NCBI GenBank assembly: GCA_021792315.1
Contig: JAJYUX010000042.1
Location: 1 to 13,694, forward strand
From: an archaeon
GTDB taxonomy: Archaea > Thermoproteota > Nitrososphaeria > Nitrososphaerales > CADDZS01
Length of the DNA stretch: 13,694 nucleotides
Direction of reading: 5' to 3'
The translations under genes were made by a program, and so were the position numbers. Of this stretch, positions 7,549 to 13,694 are shown in pieces (the stretch's first letter is position 1; every line of letters begins with the position of its first letter). The notes under the pieces are model-generated. The model did not search any database and was not told where the DNA came from. It saw only the letters and a list, made by a program, of their open reading frames with translations.

Positions 7549-7657
7549 TGCTGAAGAGGAAAATTCACAGCGCATCCCTGATGTCTAGGGTCGTTGTTTC
7601 GTAAATGCGGCCCTCTAAACACACGCCTTCTAACTGCGCAACAAAGAAGAATTATTA

Positions 7658-7684
7658 GCTAAATATGAAAGAGCTACATTTAGC
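7658..7684. repeat. Short inverted repeat in a non-coding stretch
   Basis: GCTAAAT (7658-7664) and ATTTAGC (7678-7684) are perfect 7-nt arms with a 13-nt loop. They lie in the roughly 210-nt stretch 7549-7760, where no gene is seen apart from this repeat and the 7726 palindrome. The function is unknown; arms this short can arise by chance. Confidence 0.25.
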
Positions 7685-7725
7685 CTCTAGACGACCTACA
7701 GTGAACTTTGTCATGAAATAACCCC

Positions 7726-7741
7726 TGACACCATGGTGTCA
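7726..7741. repeat. Perfect 16-bp palindrome
   Basis: TGACACCATGGTGTCA is a perfect 8+8 palindrome 20 bp past the 3' end of the minus-strand gene that ends at 7761. A perfect dyad with no spacer fits a binding site for a dimeric protein better than an RNA terminator. It has no T-tract. By rough estimate a perfect 16-bp palindrome occurs by chance about once per 65 kb, so it is mildly unusual in a window of this size. Confidence 0.35.
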
Positions 7742-7760
7742 TGGTATCGATATTTGCTAA

Positions 7761-8108
7761 TCACGCCGGGATTTGCTCAAGCTCTACCGAGTTTTGTCCT
7801 TCTTGATTAGCCTGCGCTTCAGAGCTCGGAGCGGTTTCAAGATCTCTAAGAACGGTCTTCAAGGTTTCAACCTGTTCAAAAGTAAGCTTCACTCTTTTCT
7901 CTTCAGTCAATTCGTTGATTCGAATATCATGAATATTCAATCGATGCTTGGGGATTGAAGCTAATTTTGCATACTTCCTCTGATCTGGCAAGACTGGTGA
8001 GTGTGAATGATGTATCAGGTAGACCTCATAGCTTCGCTTATGCTCTCGTATTGCGAGATACCTATAAGCACCACAGACACATTTGTCAAGATTCAGAAAA
8101 TGTTGCAC
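7761..8108 (-). CDS. Small uncharacterised protein with CxCG motif
   Basis: A 115-aa product with no recognised family. The N-terminal half has a CVCGAYRYL element (Cys10, Cys12) followed by beta-rich sequence with a His-rich spot (YLIHHSHSP). The middle and C-terminal parts are charged and helical (INELTEEKRVKLTFEQVETL), ending in a polar Glu/Gln-rich tail. Codon use looks ordinary for the window and the codons are balanced, which supports a real gene. GTG at 8108 follows an in-frame TGA two codons upstream (8112-8114), so no longer form is possible. It stands alone, divergent from the 8255 gene. It could be a small metal- or nucleic-acid-binding protein, but two cysteines are too few for a clear call. 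Confidence 0.5.
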   Translation of the reverse strand: MQHFLNLDKCVCGAYRYLAIREHKRSYEVYLIHHSHSPVLPDQRKYAKLASIPKHRLNIHDIRINELTEEKRVKLTFEQVETLKTVLRDLETAPSSEAQANQEGQNSVELEQIPA

Positions 8109-8254
8109 ACTTCAATGCTGAGGATACTCAGTTTAACGATAAGTGTGAATTATTTCATATCAACGAGTAACATAAAATGGATGGTGCAGGATAGAATGGA
8201 AAGTCCGAGTTGCAGCTTATATCGAGGGCGATATCGTATTAGTTATCCAGGGAA

Positions 8255-8557
8255 TTGACCGAAGTGTTAGATGTCACCTACTCAAAACTAGAAAGGTACT
8301 GTAAAGAGGCAGGTGGGTTTGATTTGGAAGCGGAAGGTAGTACCATCGTCTTGACATTTGTTCCAAGTTTTCCTGAAGCAGTAGAAAAAGGCGATTCGGA
8401 CCCTCCAAGAGTTAGGATGACAGGCACAATTAGAGGCGATAAAATCACTTTTTCTGCTATAGAAGTTGATGATCAAGAGGGTCGCAGAACCAGAGATCAG
8501 ACGGAAGCTGAAATGGTGTATAGGTCGTGGCTAGAATACATTGAAGAAAACTACTGA
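8255..8557 (+). CDS. Small acidic protein of unknown function
   Basis: A 100-aa product. A short helix (KLERYCKEAGGF) precedes several beta strands (GSTIVLTFVPSF, VRMTGTIRGDKITFSAIEV), and a C-terminal helix ends it (EAEMVYRSWLEYIEENY). The protein is acidic and has no signal peptide or membrane segment. It could be a small alpha/beta domain, but no family is recognised. The frame opens at 8243 after a TAG. TTG at 8255 and GTG at 8264 are the likely starts, and TTG has a weak purine-rich AGGGAA just before it. A TATA-like TTATATCG lies near 8218. It stands alone on the plus strand. Confidence 0.5.
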   Translation: MTEVLDVTYSKLERYCKEAGGFDLEAEGSTIVLTFVPSFPEAVEKGDSDPPRVRMTGTIRGDKITFSAIEVDDQEGRRTRDQTEAEMVYRSWLEYIEENY

Positions 8558-8608
8558 GTGATATTCAGGCGTTTGTAGACGATTTGAGTGGGGGGCTTGT
8601 TCGATTGA

Positions 8609-8800
8609 CTACTGATGTTCATTCGCGCTGTTGTCGGAAGACGCTGAGTGTTTCACACCAAGAGATGACACTTTTCTCTCTTGGTCTATTCTCATTTCAT
8701 TTCCGCAATCACATAGACAGGGATTGCTCTTCGTAACAGTCCCTCTACCGATTCCAAATAGATTATTACTTTGCAGGAAAGGCTTTGCCCGTCCATCCAT
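8609..8800 (-). CDS. Possible Cys-containing mini-protein
   Basis: A 63-aa frame from ATG at 8800. It holds CLCDCG near the middle, with basic flanks and a polar tail, and no family is recognised. An AT-rich TAATTTAATC about 16-27 nt upstream of the ATG could be a TATA box for a leaderless transcript, which is the main support beyond the open frame. An open frame also exists on the opposite strand of the same stretch, so this may be chance. It contains a perfect 9-nt inverted repeat (8657-8685). Confidence 0.3.
   Translation of the reverse strand: MDGRAKPFLQSNNLFGIGRGTVTKSNPCLCDCGNEMRIDQERKVSSLGVKHSASSDNSANEHQ
8657..8685. repeat. Perfect 9-nt inverted repeat with 11-nt loop
   Basis: ACCAAGAGA (8657-8665) and TCTCTTGGT (8677-8685) are exact reverse complements separated by TGACACTTTTC. 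They can form a stem-loop in RNA from either strand. There is no poly-T run right after the stem, so it is not a clear terminator. It overlaps the doubtful mini-protein frame. Confidence 0.4.
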
Positions 8801-9070
8801 TAGTTCTCAGTGTTTCGATTAAATTAGTGCTGTACTGAGCTTACACATCAGGTTCCAAGCTCTTATATCGAAAACAGTTCGCAGTTGAAGATTGGATTTC
8901 TTCTTCATCCTTAAAGAAGACAGTGGTAGTCTAGGATAAAGCCGTTTGTTCTTCTAAGTTCTGAATGTGAAAAGTCCATTCTTTGGTTTGATTCGCACGG
9001 ACACCATATCACTTGAGTTGCGAGAAATGGACAATAGCAAATGCTCCAACTTCTGTACCTCATCTAGACA
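8801..9070. other. Gene-poor stretch
   Basis: About 270 nt without a convincing gene on either strand. It holds only short open frames broken by stops and no tRNA-like or repeat structure. A short plus-strand frame (TCC AAG CTC TTA at about 8853 to TAG near 8933) lacks a usual start and support. Confidence 0.4.
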
Positions 9071-9512
9071 TCAATTTCTCGTGAATGCTCGAAAAAACCA
9101 TCTGAGGAAATAGAGCGCGCTGAAAGCCAAGAAAATATCGTATGCGATATCGCTGTCGACTTTACGTTGAGTTATGATACTTTCAATCTCTTGATTCTTG
9201 ATTACATCCTTTCGAAGGGATATGCCAAAGAGCAATGATTTCGGAGATTTTTTCCTCATGAAGTAATCAGTGAATTCCTTCGACAATGGTCGGAAACCAC
9301 TTGGTACCTCTTTAGAAATATAAGGAGCTACGAAAACGTGTAGATCAGAGGCAAACTTATCTTGTCATATTTGCAAACAGTCCATATAGTATACTGCTCA
9401 CCTGTGAGAGCGGAGCGCTTGGAAGTTTACTATCTACTGAATCGCGGAATGATTCAGTATCATGTTGTTCTGCCACTCGTCTGGCCCCATGCGACTTTAG
9501 ACGATGTATCAT
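9071..9512 (-). pseudogene. Possible frameshifted gene of unknown function
   Basis: Two overlapping minus-strand frames look like parts of one gene. The first runs from ATG at 9512 (MIHRLKSHGARRVAEQHD, about 51 aa) to TAA at 9357-9359. The second is open from 9364 to a stop at 9071 and needs no start to look coding (DKFASDLHVFVAPYISKEVP, then FRPLSKEFTDYFMRKKSP, ending in an aromatic hydrophobic helix LAFSALYFLRWFFRAF). The frames overlap by 8 nt, and a single-base slip there would join them into about 145-150 aa. The second could instead start at TTG 9286 as an independent 71-aa protein. No family is recognised. It is divergent from the GAPDH gene. Decay, a sequencing error or a true recoding event are all possible. 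Confidence 0.35.
9435..9459. repeat. Perfect 9-nt inverted repeat with 7-nt loop upstream of GAPDH
   Basis: TACTGAATC (9435-9443) and GATTCAGTA (9451-9459) are exact reverse complements around GCGGAAT. The element lies about 80-100 nt upstream of the GAPDH start and inside the possible minus-strand pseudogene. It could be an operator, a hairpin in RNA, or a chance repeat. Confidence 0.4.
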
Positions 9513-9520
9513 CCACTTAC

Positions 9521-9534
9521 AGAGCAGATGCTCT
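9521..9534. repeat. Inverted repeat directly before the GAPDH start
   Basis: AGAGCA-GA-TGCTCT is a perfect 6+6 dyad ending 3 nt before the GAPDH ATG at 9538. At this position a bound repressor or a small RNA hairpin could affect initiation. No clear TATA box is seen at the expected distance from this start, so its place in a promoter is uncertain. Confidence 0.3.
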
Positions 9535-9537
9535 ATT

Positions 9538-10554
9538 ATGATTAAGATAGCAGTTAACGGATATGGTGTCATTGGTCGTAGGATAGCCGATATTGTGTCT
9601 ATACAGCCAGATATGCAATTATTAGGTATAACGAAAGTACATCCAGATTATCGAGCATACTCTGCTATTAGAAAGGGATACAAGGTGTACGCAGTCGACG
9701 AAAAGTCCAAACTAGCGCTCAAAAATGGTGGGGTCAAGGTTCAAGGTCTGGTTAGAGATCTCATAGCTCAGGCAGACATCGTAGTAGACTCGAGTCCTGA
9801 GGATACGGGCGCACAGAATATTTCTCTTTACAAAGAACTTGGCAAGAAGGCGATATTTCAAGGCGGAGAGGAGCACGAATTGACAGGATTTTCATTCGTC
9901 GCTCAGTGTAATTACGACAAAGTTCAAGATAGAAAATATGTGAGAGTCGTCTCCTGCAACACAACTGGGTTATGCAGAGTTCTTAATTCTCTTGACGAGA
10001 ATTTTGGGATTTCAAAGGCGAATGTTGTAATCGCAAGAAGAGCTACTGACCCTGACGATAGTTCAAAAGGTCCTATCGACTCTGTCGTCTTGGACCCTCC
10101 CACAGTACCGTCCCATCACGGACCTGATGTCAACACAGTGCTTCCAAATTTCCCAATAGTTTCTATGGCGTTTAAGGTACCAACAACGCACATGCACCTT
10201 CATTCGCTAATTGTCACCGTGAAGAGTGATGCCTCAACTGACAAAGTAGTCGATAAGCTTGAAGGTACGAACAGAGTCATGCTGATAAATGGAAAGAAGG
10301 ACGGCTTCAAATCGACCTCCAATATCATAGATTTAGCTAGAGAAATGGGAAGACCAAGAAACGACGTCTACGAGTCGGTCATCTGGCGAGATTCCGTCCA
10401 GGTAGTCGGAAAGGATATTTACCTTTTCATGGCTATCCACCAAGAGTCAATAGTGACTCCTGAGAACATCGATGCAATCCGTGCTCTAAACGGAAAGACA
10501 AACAAGACCGAATCAATTGCAATGACAAACAAATCCCTCGGAATTGGTGCGTAA
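9538..10554 (+). CDS. gap: Type II (archaeal) glyceraldehyde-3-phosphate dehydrogenase, phosphorylating
   Basis: A 338-aa enzyme, the usual length for the archaeal family (EC 1.2.1.59). It interconverts glyceraldehyde 3-phosphate and 1,3-bisphosphoglycerate using NAD(P), mainly in the gluconeogenic direction in many archaea. The N-terminal Rossmann motif is VNGYGVIGRRIAD (7-19). The catalytic Cys140 sits in SCNTTGLCR, the archaeal form of the signature. Further conserved blocks are RRATDPDDSSKGP and THMHLHS. All key residues are present and the frame is intact. ATG at 9538 is clear because the Rossmann strand begins at once. It stands alone on the plus strand, 45-55 nt upstream of the decayed gdhA, which has its own TATA-like box. 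The upstream gap holds two inverted repeats. Confidence 0.95.
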   Translation: MIKIAVNGYGVIGRRIADIVSIQPDMQLLGITKVHPDYRAYSAIRKGYKVYAVDEKSKLALKNGGVKVQGLVRDLIAQADIVVDSSPEDTGAQNISLYKELGKKAIFQGGEEHELTGFSFVAQCNYDKVQDRKYVRVVSCNTTGLCRVLNSLDENFGISKANVVIARRATDPDDSSKGPIDSVVLDPPTVPSHHGPDVNTVLPNFPIVSMAFKVPTTHMHLHSLIVTVKSDASTDKVVDKLEGTNRVMLINGKKDGFKSTSNIIDLAREMGRPRNDVYESVIWRDSVQVVGKDIYLFMAIHQESIVTPENIDAIRALNGKTNKTESIAMTNKSLGIGA

Positions 10555-10573
10555 AATCTGAATATTTCTTGAA

Positions 10574-10582
10574 TCATTTAAT
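10574..10582 (+). promoter_or_regulatory. TATA-like box of the gdhA remnant
   Basis: TCATTTAAT, centred about 30 nt before the ATG at 10609, fits an archaeal TATA box for a leaderless or nearly leaderless transcript. It appears preserved although the gene downstream is broken, so a truncated transcript may still be made. Confidence 0.35.
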
Positions 10583-10608
10583 GTGCCAATGACAAAGTTT
10601 TGTATGGA

Positions 10609-11345
10609 ATGTCGGAACTGGATCACTTCGAAAATGCGACGAAACAACTTCAGATAGCGTTAGATCTAACCAAGCTCGATCCTGACATTGTGGAAGTTCT
10701 TTCACAACCCAAGGGAATTCTGAACGTGTCCATTCCAGCCAGAATGGACAGTGACTGGATACGGAATTTCCAAGACTACAGAGTACAATACACTGATACA
10801 AGAGGCCCCTACAAAGGTGGAATAAGATACCATCTGAATGTCAGCTTGTCAGAGGTGAAAGCGCTTGCAATGTGGATGACTTGGAAGTGCGTTGTGATTG
10901 ACATTCCATATGGAGGAGCAAAGGGCAGTGTTATTTGTGACTCAAAGAGGTTTTCATTGAGTGAGAAGATACACTGCGGTCGTCTTTGATTTCATTGGAC
11001 CTCATATGGACATTCCAGCACCCGATGTCTACACTGATTCATAAACTATGAGCTGGATGATTCTGTTAAGGTAAGAGACATGAAAATTCTTTGATATAGC
11101 AGAACTGCTATGCCAATGATGCAAATTCGAGTTTTCCATTCAGGGCAGTATCATGTGAGTGGATACAGAATCTTTCAAGACAGCATTGGACAGAGGAAGA
11201 GGTAAACCGCGGTCTCGAAAAGAAGATGATGAAAGGGTTCAATTTCGTGTTTGCTCTCTCTAAGAAGAACAATACGCCCATACGTGATGCGGCTCTCGCG
11301 ATCACAGTATCAAGAGTCGGCGACGCCGTGAAGACTCTTGGAGTA
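10609..11345 (+). pseudogene. gdhA: Decayed glutamate dehydrogenase
   Basis: Pieces of one GDH gene lie in three frames. Piece 1 (10609 to about 10966) is the N-terminal substrate domain with RGPYKGGIRYHLNVSL, ALAMWMTWKC and PYGGAKGS, which includes the expected catalytic Lys. Its frame then ends in a nonsense tail at 10989. Piece 2 (10967-11065, shifted by one) reads RYTAVVFDFIGPHMDIPAPD, then VYTDS, a TAA stop at 11042-11044 where a Gln is expected, then TMSWM. Piece 3 (about 11145-11345, third frame) is the C-terminus: SCEWIQNLSRQHWTEEEVN and then RVGDAVKTLGV. Only about 79 nt separate pieces 2 and 3, where a normal 410-420-aa GDH has roughly 500 nt more, so the whole NAD(P)-binding domain is gone. 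The terminal stop is also lost and the frame runs into the 3' end of trpB2. The product cannot be an active GDH. ATG at 10609 is the likely original start; TTG at 10600 is an alternative. Confidence 0.92.
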
Positions 11346-11354
11346 TGCCGCGAT

Positions 11355-12704
11355 CTACTTCACAAAAGATGGGTATTCTATCTTAGTTGGAGCCCAGTCT
11401 TCCAATTTGTCTGACAGATAGGCCTCGTATGCTGCCAAGTCCAGAAGCGCGTGACCAGAGTTGTTGAACACGATAGTCTTTGCTTCTCCACTCTTCCTGC
11501 AACGCAAGGCTTCATCTATGACGAATTTTATCTCATGAGCTGACTCCGGCGCTGGAATTATTCCCTCTGTCTTCGCGAACAAAAGACCAGCCTCGAATAC
11601 TTCCTTCTGGTTGAAAGCTACAGATCGCATAAATCCTTTGTTGATGAGATAAGAAATTATAGGAGCCATTCCATGGTACCTCAATCCACCTGCATGGATT
11701 GGAGGGGTCTTGTACTCCCTACCGAGCGTGAGCATCTTAATCAATGGTGTCATTCCGGCAGTGTCTCCAAAATCATATGTGTACTTGCCCATAGTCGTGT
11801 GAGGGACGGCCTTCGACTCACATGCGACAAAATCTATTTCATTCTTTTTCTTGATTTTATCACCCACAAATGGCAAGCAAAAGCCGCCATAATTGGACCC
11901 ACCTCCAATGTTCCCCACCATGACATCTGGCCGAACGTCGATCATCTCTAATTGTTTTCTGACTTCCAATCCAATCACCGTCTGATGCAACAGAACGTGA
12001 TTTAGAGCAGAGCCGATGCAGTAACGTGTTTTCTCATCTGTCAGTGTATCCTCAATTGCCTCACTGATTGCTATACCCAGCGAACCTGAATCATTCGGAT
12101 CTTTTTGGAGTAATCCTCTTCCAAACTTCGTATTATTACTTGGCGATGAAAGACATTCAGCTCCCCAAGTCTCCATCATTATTTTTCTCCCCGGCTTTTG
12201 CTTGAAACTAGCTGCGACCATGTATACTCTGCACCTCAGATCCCAATATGCAGAAGACATGGCTAGTGCAGAGCCCCATTGACCTGCGCCTGTTTCAGTT
12301 ACCACTCTTTCGATTCCCTGTGTCTTGTTGTAGTACGCTTGTGCGAGTGCGGTGTTCGGCTTGTGACTCCCTGAGGGATTTACGCCTTCCCACTTATAGT
12401 AGATCTTTGCTGGAGTTTTGAGATACTGTTCTAGTTTGTAGGCGCGCATCAGTGGCGTAGGTCTCGGTAACCACTTGTAAGCTTCCATGACTTCTTCTGG
12501 TATCTTGATCCAACGTTCCTGAGAGACTTCTTGTAAGACAAGTTCTCTGGCAAAGACCCGGAACAACGGTTCGGGCGACATTGGCTTTAGCGTTCTAGGA
12601 TCAAGCGGTGGGGGAAGAGGTTCAGGAAGGTCTGCTTGAATATTATACCAAGACGAAGGTATTTCATCCTGCGAAAGGAAAACTGCGCGATTATCAGTCG
12701 TCAT
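11355..12704 (-). CDS. trpB2: Tryptophan synthase beta chain, TrpB2 type
   Basis: A 449-aa PLP enzyme condensing indole and L-serine to tryptophan. It is longer than TrpB1 (about 390-400 aa) and has the TrpB2-type N-terminal extension (PEPLPPPLDP, then LVLQEVSQERWIKIPEEV). The PLP lysine is Lys115 in NPSGSHKPNTALAQAYY, the conserved ETGAGQWG lies at 137-144, and the phosphate-binding loop GGGSNYGG at 267-274. A NNSGHALLD motif lies near the C-terminus. The frame is intact from ATG at 12704. No trpA or other trp gene is in view, as often seen for stand-alone TrpB2, which may work with free indole or serve as an indole-salvage enzyme (family knowledge; the role here is inference). It converges on the gdhA remnant, with about 10 nt between homology ends. 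Confidence 0.95.
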   Translation of the reverse strand: MTTDNRAVFLSQDEIPSSWYNIQADLPEPLPPPLDPRTLKPMSPEPLFRVFARELVLQEVSQERWIKIPEEVMEAYKWLPRPTPLMRAYKLEQYLKTPAKIYYKWEGVNPSGSHKPNTALAQAYYNKTQGIERVVTETGAGQWGSALAMSSAYWDLRCRVYMVAASFKQKPGRKIMMETWGAECLSSPSNNTKFGRGLLQKDPNDSGSLGIAISEAIEDTLTDEKTRYCIGSALNHVLLHQTVIGLEVRKQLEMIDVRPDVMVGNIGGGSNYGGFCLPFVGDKIKKKNEIDFVACESKAVPHTTMGKYTYDFGDTAGMTPLIKMLTLGREYKTPPIHAGGLRYHGMAPIISYLINKGFMRSVAFNQKEVFEAGLLFAKTEGIIPAPESAHEIKFVIDEALRCRKSGEAKTIVFNNSGHALLDLAAYEAYLSDKLEDWAPTKIEYPSFVK

Positions 12705-12727
12705 GAATCATCCAGACTAGTTTGTGC

Positions 12728-12737
12728 GATTTATCGG
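12728..12737 (-). promoter_or_regulatory. TATA-like box of trpB2
   Basis: On the minus strand CGATAAATCG is centred about 29 nt upstream of the ATG at 12704. This is the right place for an archaeal TATA box and a short or absent leader. It is itself a small dyad (CGAT-AA-ATCG). No attenuator-like leader is seen between it and the start. Confidence 0.35.
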
Positions 12738-12810
12738 TTTCGAAGGAATCTGTCTTAATCATGAGAATCGAGCAATTTGCAGAAATAGATCTAACCTAAA
12801 GGCACACTTG

Positions 12811-12844
12811 CTCGCCGTCTTCTTGCATTCGGTCGCTCGGCGGG
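12811..12844 (+). repeat. GC-rich imperfect hairpin between trpB2 and the membrane-protein gene
   Basis: CTCGCCG (12811-12817) and CGGCGGG (12838-12844) can pair over 7 positions including one T-G pair, around a 20-nt loop, in plus-strand RNA. It is locally GC-rich in an otherwise AT-rich 257-nt gap (12705-12961) with no convincing gene. A 42-codon minus-strand frame (ATG at 12884) covers it but has no support. No T-tract follows the stem. Confidence 0.25.
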
Positions 12845-12961
12845 TCGATAAACAGTAAGATTTGCGGAACTTCAATATGCGCATAAGATTGAAAGAGCTG
12901 TCAACTGGCCGAGAATCCAGAATTTTTGTCTAGCCTTGAAATATCGAAAGATACTTGGCTA

Positions 12962-13666
12962 TCACTGACTTTCCGAACTCCGGAATTTTGAGTCTAACCT
13001 TTCCGTGGTGTCTAGATTGTATTTTAGAGCGACAGCGGTAGCCAGAGGAAATCCTAGATAAGCTATGTAGTATGCCCATATGGATTCGGAAAGTATCGCC
13101 GCAGATGGGACTGCGAGAGATATGAGAAGAGGTATTGAAAGACAGCAGGCTGCCCCTCCCGCAACTCCTAAAGCCGGGAGCAAGACAATGGCTCTCGATC
13201 TTTGAGCCAATGTGCAGGAACTTGCCATCTCACTCACTTTCATCACATTAGTAACAACCAGAACAGCAATAGTCACGGCGATAACAAGACTGTAAAGTGA
13301 CAGGGCGAAACTGTATGATGGTGGAACAGAGATATTGAGACTGGGGTTATATGCATAATTACTCAAAATGGAGAGGGTGGTTTCTGGAAACGTAAGTATG
13401 GCTGTGAAACTGATAGAGCTTCGAGAGATGAGTTGTGGAACTTTGTATAGATATATTACGATTCCTTCAAGCAATAGACCATAAAGGAATAAATGAATTC
13501 CAAGATAGAGAAAAAATACTACAGCGCCACGCACTGACCTTATGTAATATCCAAACAATTTCGCTGTATGCTTGAGGGGGAAGAAGAAAACTAGGGAAAT
13601 CACACCCAGCCAGAAGAGGAAAGATGCCGAGGCCTCATATAAGTTGAAAATCGATGTTGGCTCCAT
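12962..13666 (-). CDS. Polytopic membrane protein of unknown function
   Basis: A 234-aa protein with about five or six membrane segments, at residues about 11-30, 47-72, 118-142, 158-187 and 193-215. A loop of about 45 residues (73-117, with an NPSLNISVPPSY stretch) is probably outside the cell. The fourth hydrophobic region contains VAGGAACCLSIP with adjacent Cys174-Cys175 inside or near the membrane, a notable pair that might bind metal or form a disulfide (inference). The C-terminal tail is polar. ATG at 13666 follows an AT-rich upstream stretch, but only 28 nt of it are in the window. It may be transcribed separately from trpB2, which has its own TATA-like box. No family can be named. Confidence 0.65.
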   Translation of the reverse strand: MEPTSIFNLYEASASFLFWLGVISLVFFFPLKHTAKLFGYYIRSVRGAVVFFLYLGIHLFLYGLLLEGIVIYLYKVPQLISRSSISFTAILTFPETTLSILSNYAYNPSLNISVPPSYSFALSLYSLVIAVTIAVLVVTNVMKVSEMASSCTLAQRSRAIVLLPALGVAGGAACCLSIPLLISLAVPSAAILSESIWAYYIAYLGFPLATAVALKYNLDTTERLDSKFRSSESQ

Positions 13667-13694
13667 GTAGTAAGAAAAAGTCGATACTGGGAAA

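Noticed and set aside
7549..7760. Possible tRNA or other stable RNA gene
   Set aside because: No T-loop GGTTCRA-like motif, no cloverleaf pairing and no known RNA motif was found by eye here or in the other gaps.
7955..8258. Plus-strand open frames of 71 and 83 codons
   Set aside because: They overlap the better-supported minus-strand 115-aa gene or the gap, and their composition is irregular.
10574..10801. Minus-strand open frame opposite the gdhA start
   Set aside because: The plus strand carries unmistakable GDH sequence there; the minus frame has no recognisable features.
11226..11414. Plus-strand 62-codon frame as an independent small gene
   Set aside because: Its sequence is the C-terminal part of GDH (piece 3 of the pseudogene) running into trpB2 antisense, not a separate gene.
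11673..11951. Plus-strand 92-codon frame
   Set aside because: It is entirely antisense to the conserved core of trpB2 and has no own signals.
12811..12844. GC-rich hairpin as a bacterial-type terminator
   Set aside because: It has no T-run after the stem, and archaea do not generally rely on this terminator type.

Overview
The window looks like chromosomal DNA of an archaeon, most likely a TACK-lineage (Nitrososphaeria / Thaumarchaeota-like) genome. The evidence is an archaeal archaellum/pilus-type secretion ATPase with two FlaJ/TadC-like platform proteins, a GvpD/KaiC-like double RecA protein, a zinc-ribbon protein resembling the thaumarchaeal output domain TackOD1, a phosphorylating type II GAPDH, a TrpB2-type tryptophan synthase beta chain, AT-rich TATA-like boxes about 22-40 nt upstream of several starts, and frequent TTG/GTG starts with few Shine-Dalgarno sites. 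The exact taxon is inference.

Left third (1-6150): a type IV pilus-like / secretion neighbourhood. On the minus strand is a shortened prepilin (A24) peptidase whose 3' end overlaps the start of purN, which runs off the window edge and is only visible in another frame. Divergent from it is a 461-aa tandem RecA/KaiC-like ATPase. Two small genes follow: one minus-strand and tail-to-tail with the ATPase gene, one plus-strand and possibly ribbon-helix-helix. Then comes a tight overlapping operon of a FlaI/TadA-type ATPase and two FlaJ/TadC-like membrane proteins. No pilin gene was recognised.

Middle (6217-9537): a 390-aa protein joining zinc ribbons to a degenerate endonuclease-fold-like domain, followed by in-frame coding-like sequence beyond its stop. 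After that the region is sparsely coding. It holds small orphan genes at 7761-8108 (minus) and 8255-8557 (plus), a possible Cys-containing mini-protein at 8609-8800 (minus), a possibly frameshifted gene at 9071-9512 (minus), and several perfect inverted repeats.

Right third (9538-13694): central metabolism. An intact type II GAPDH is followed by a clearly decayed glutamate dehydrogenase, whose pieces lie in three reading frames with a premature stop and loss of the whole NAD(P)-binding domain. A convergent, intact stand-alone trpB2 abuts that remnant, and a polytopic membrane protein of unknown function lies at the end.

Two themes stand out. The first is a pilus/secretion module in which a double RecA protein may play the part ArlH/FlaH plays in the archaellum (inference). 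The second is repeated signs of gene erosion: peptidase, gdhA, 9071-9512 and 7390-7548. No tRNA, rRNA, CRISPR array or insertion sequence was recognised.
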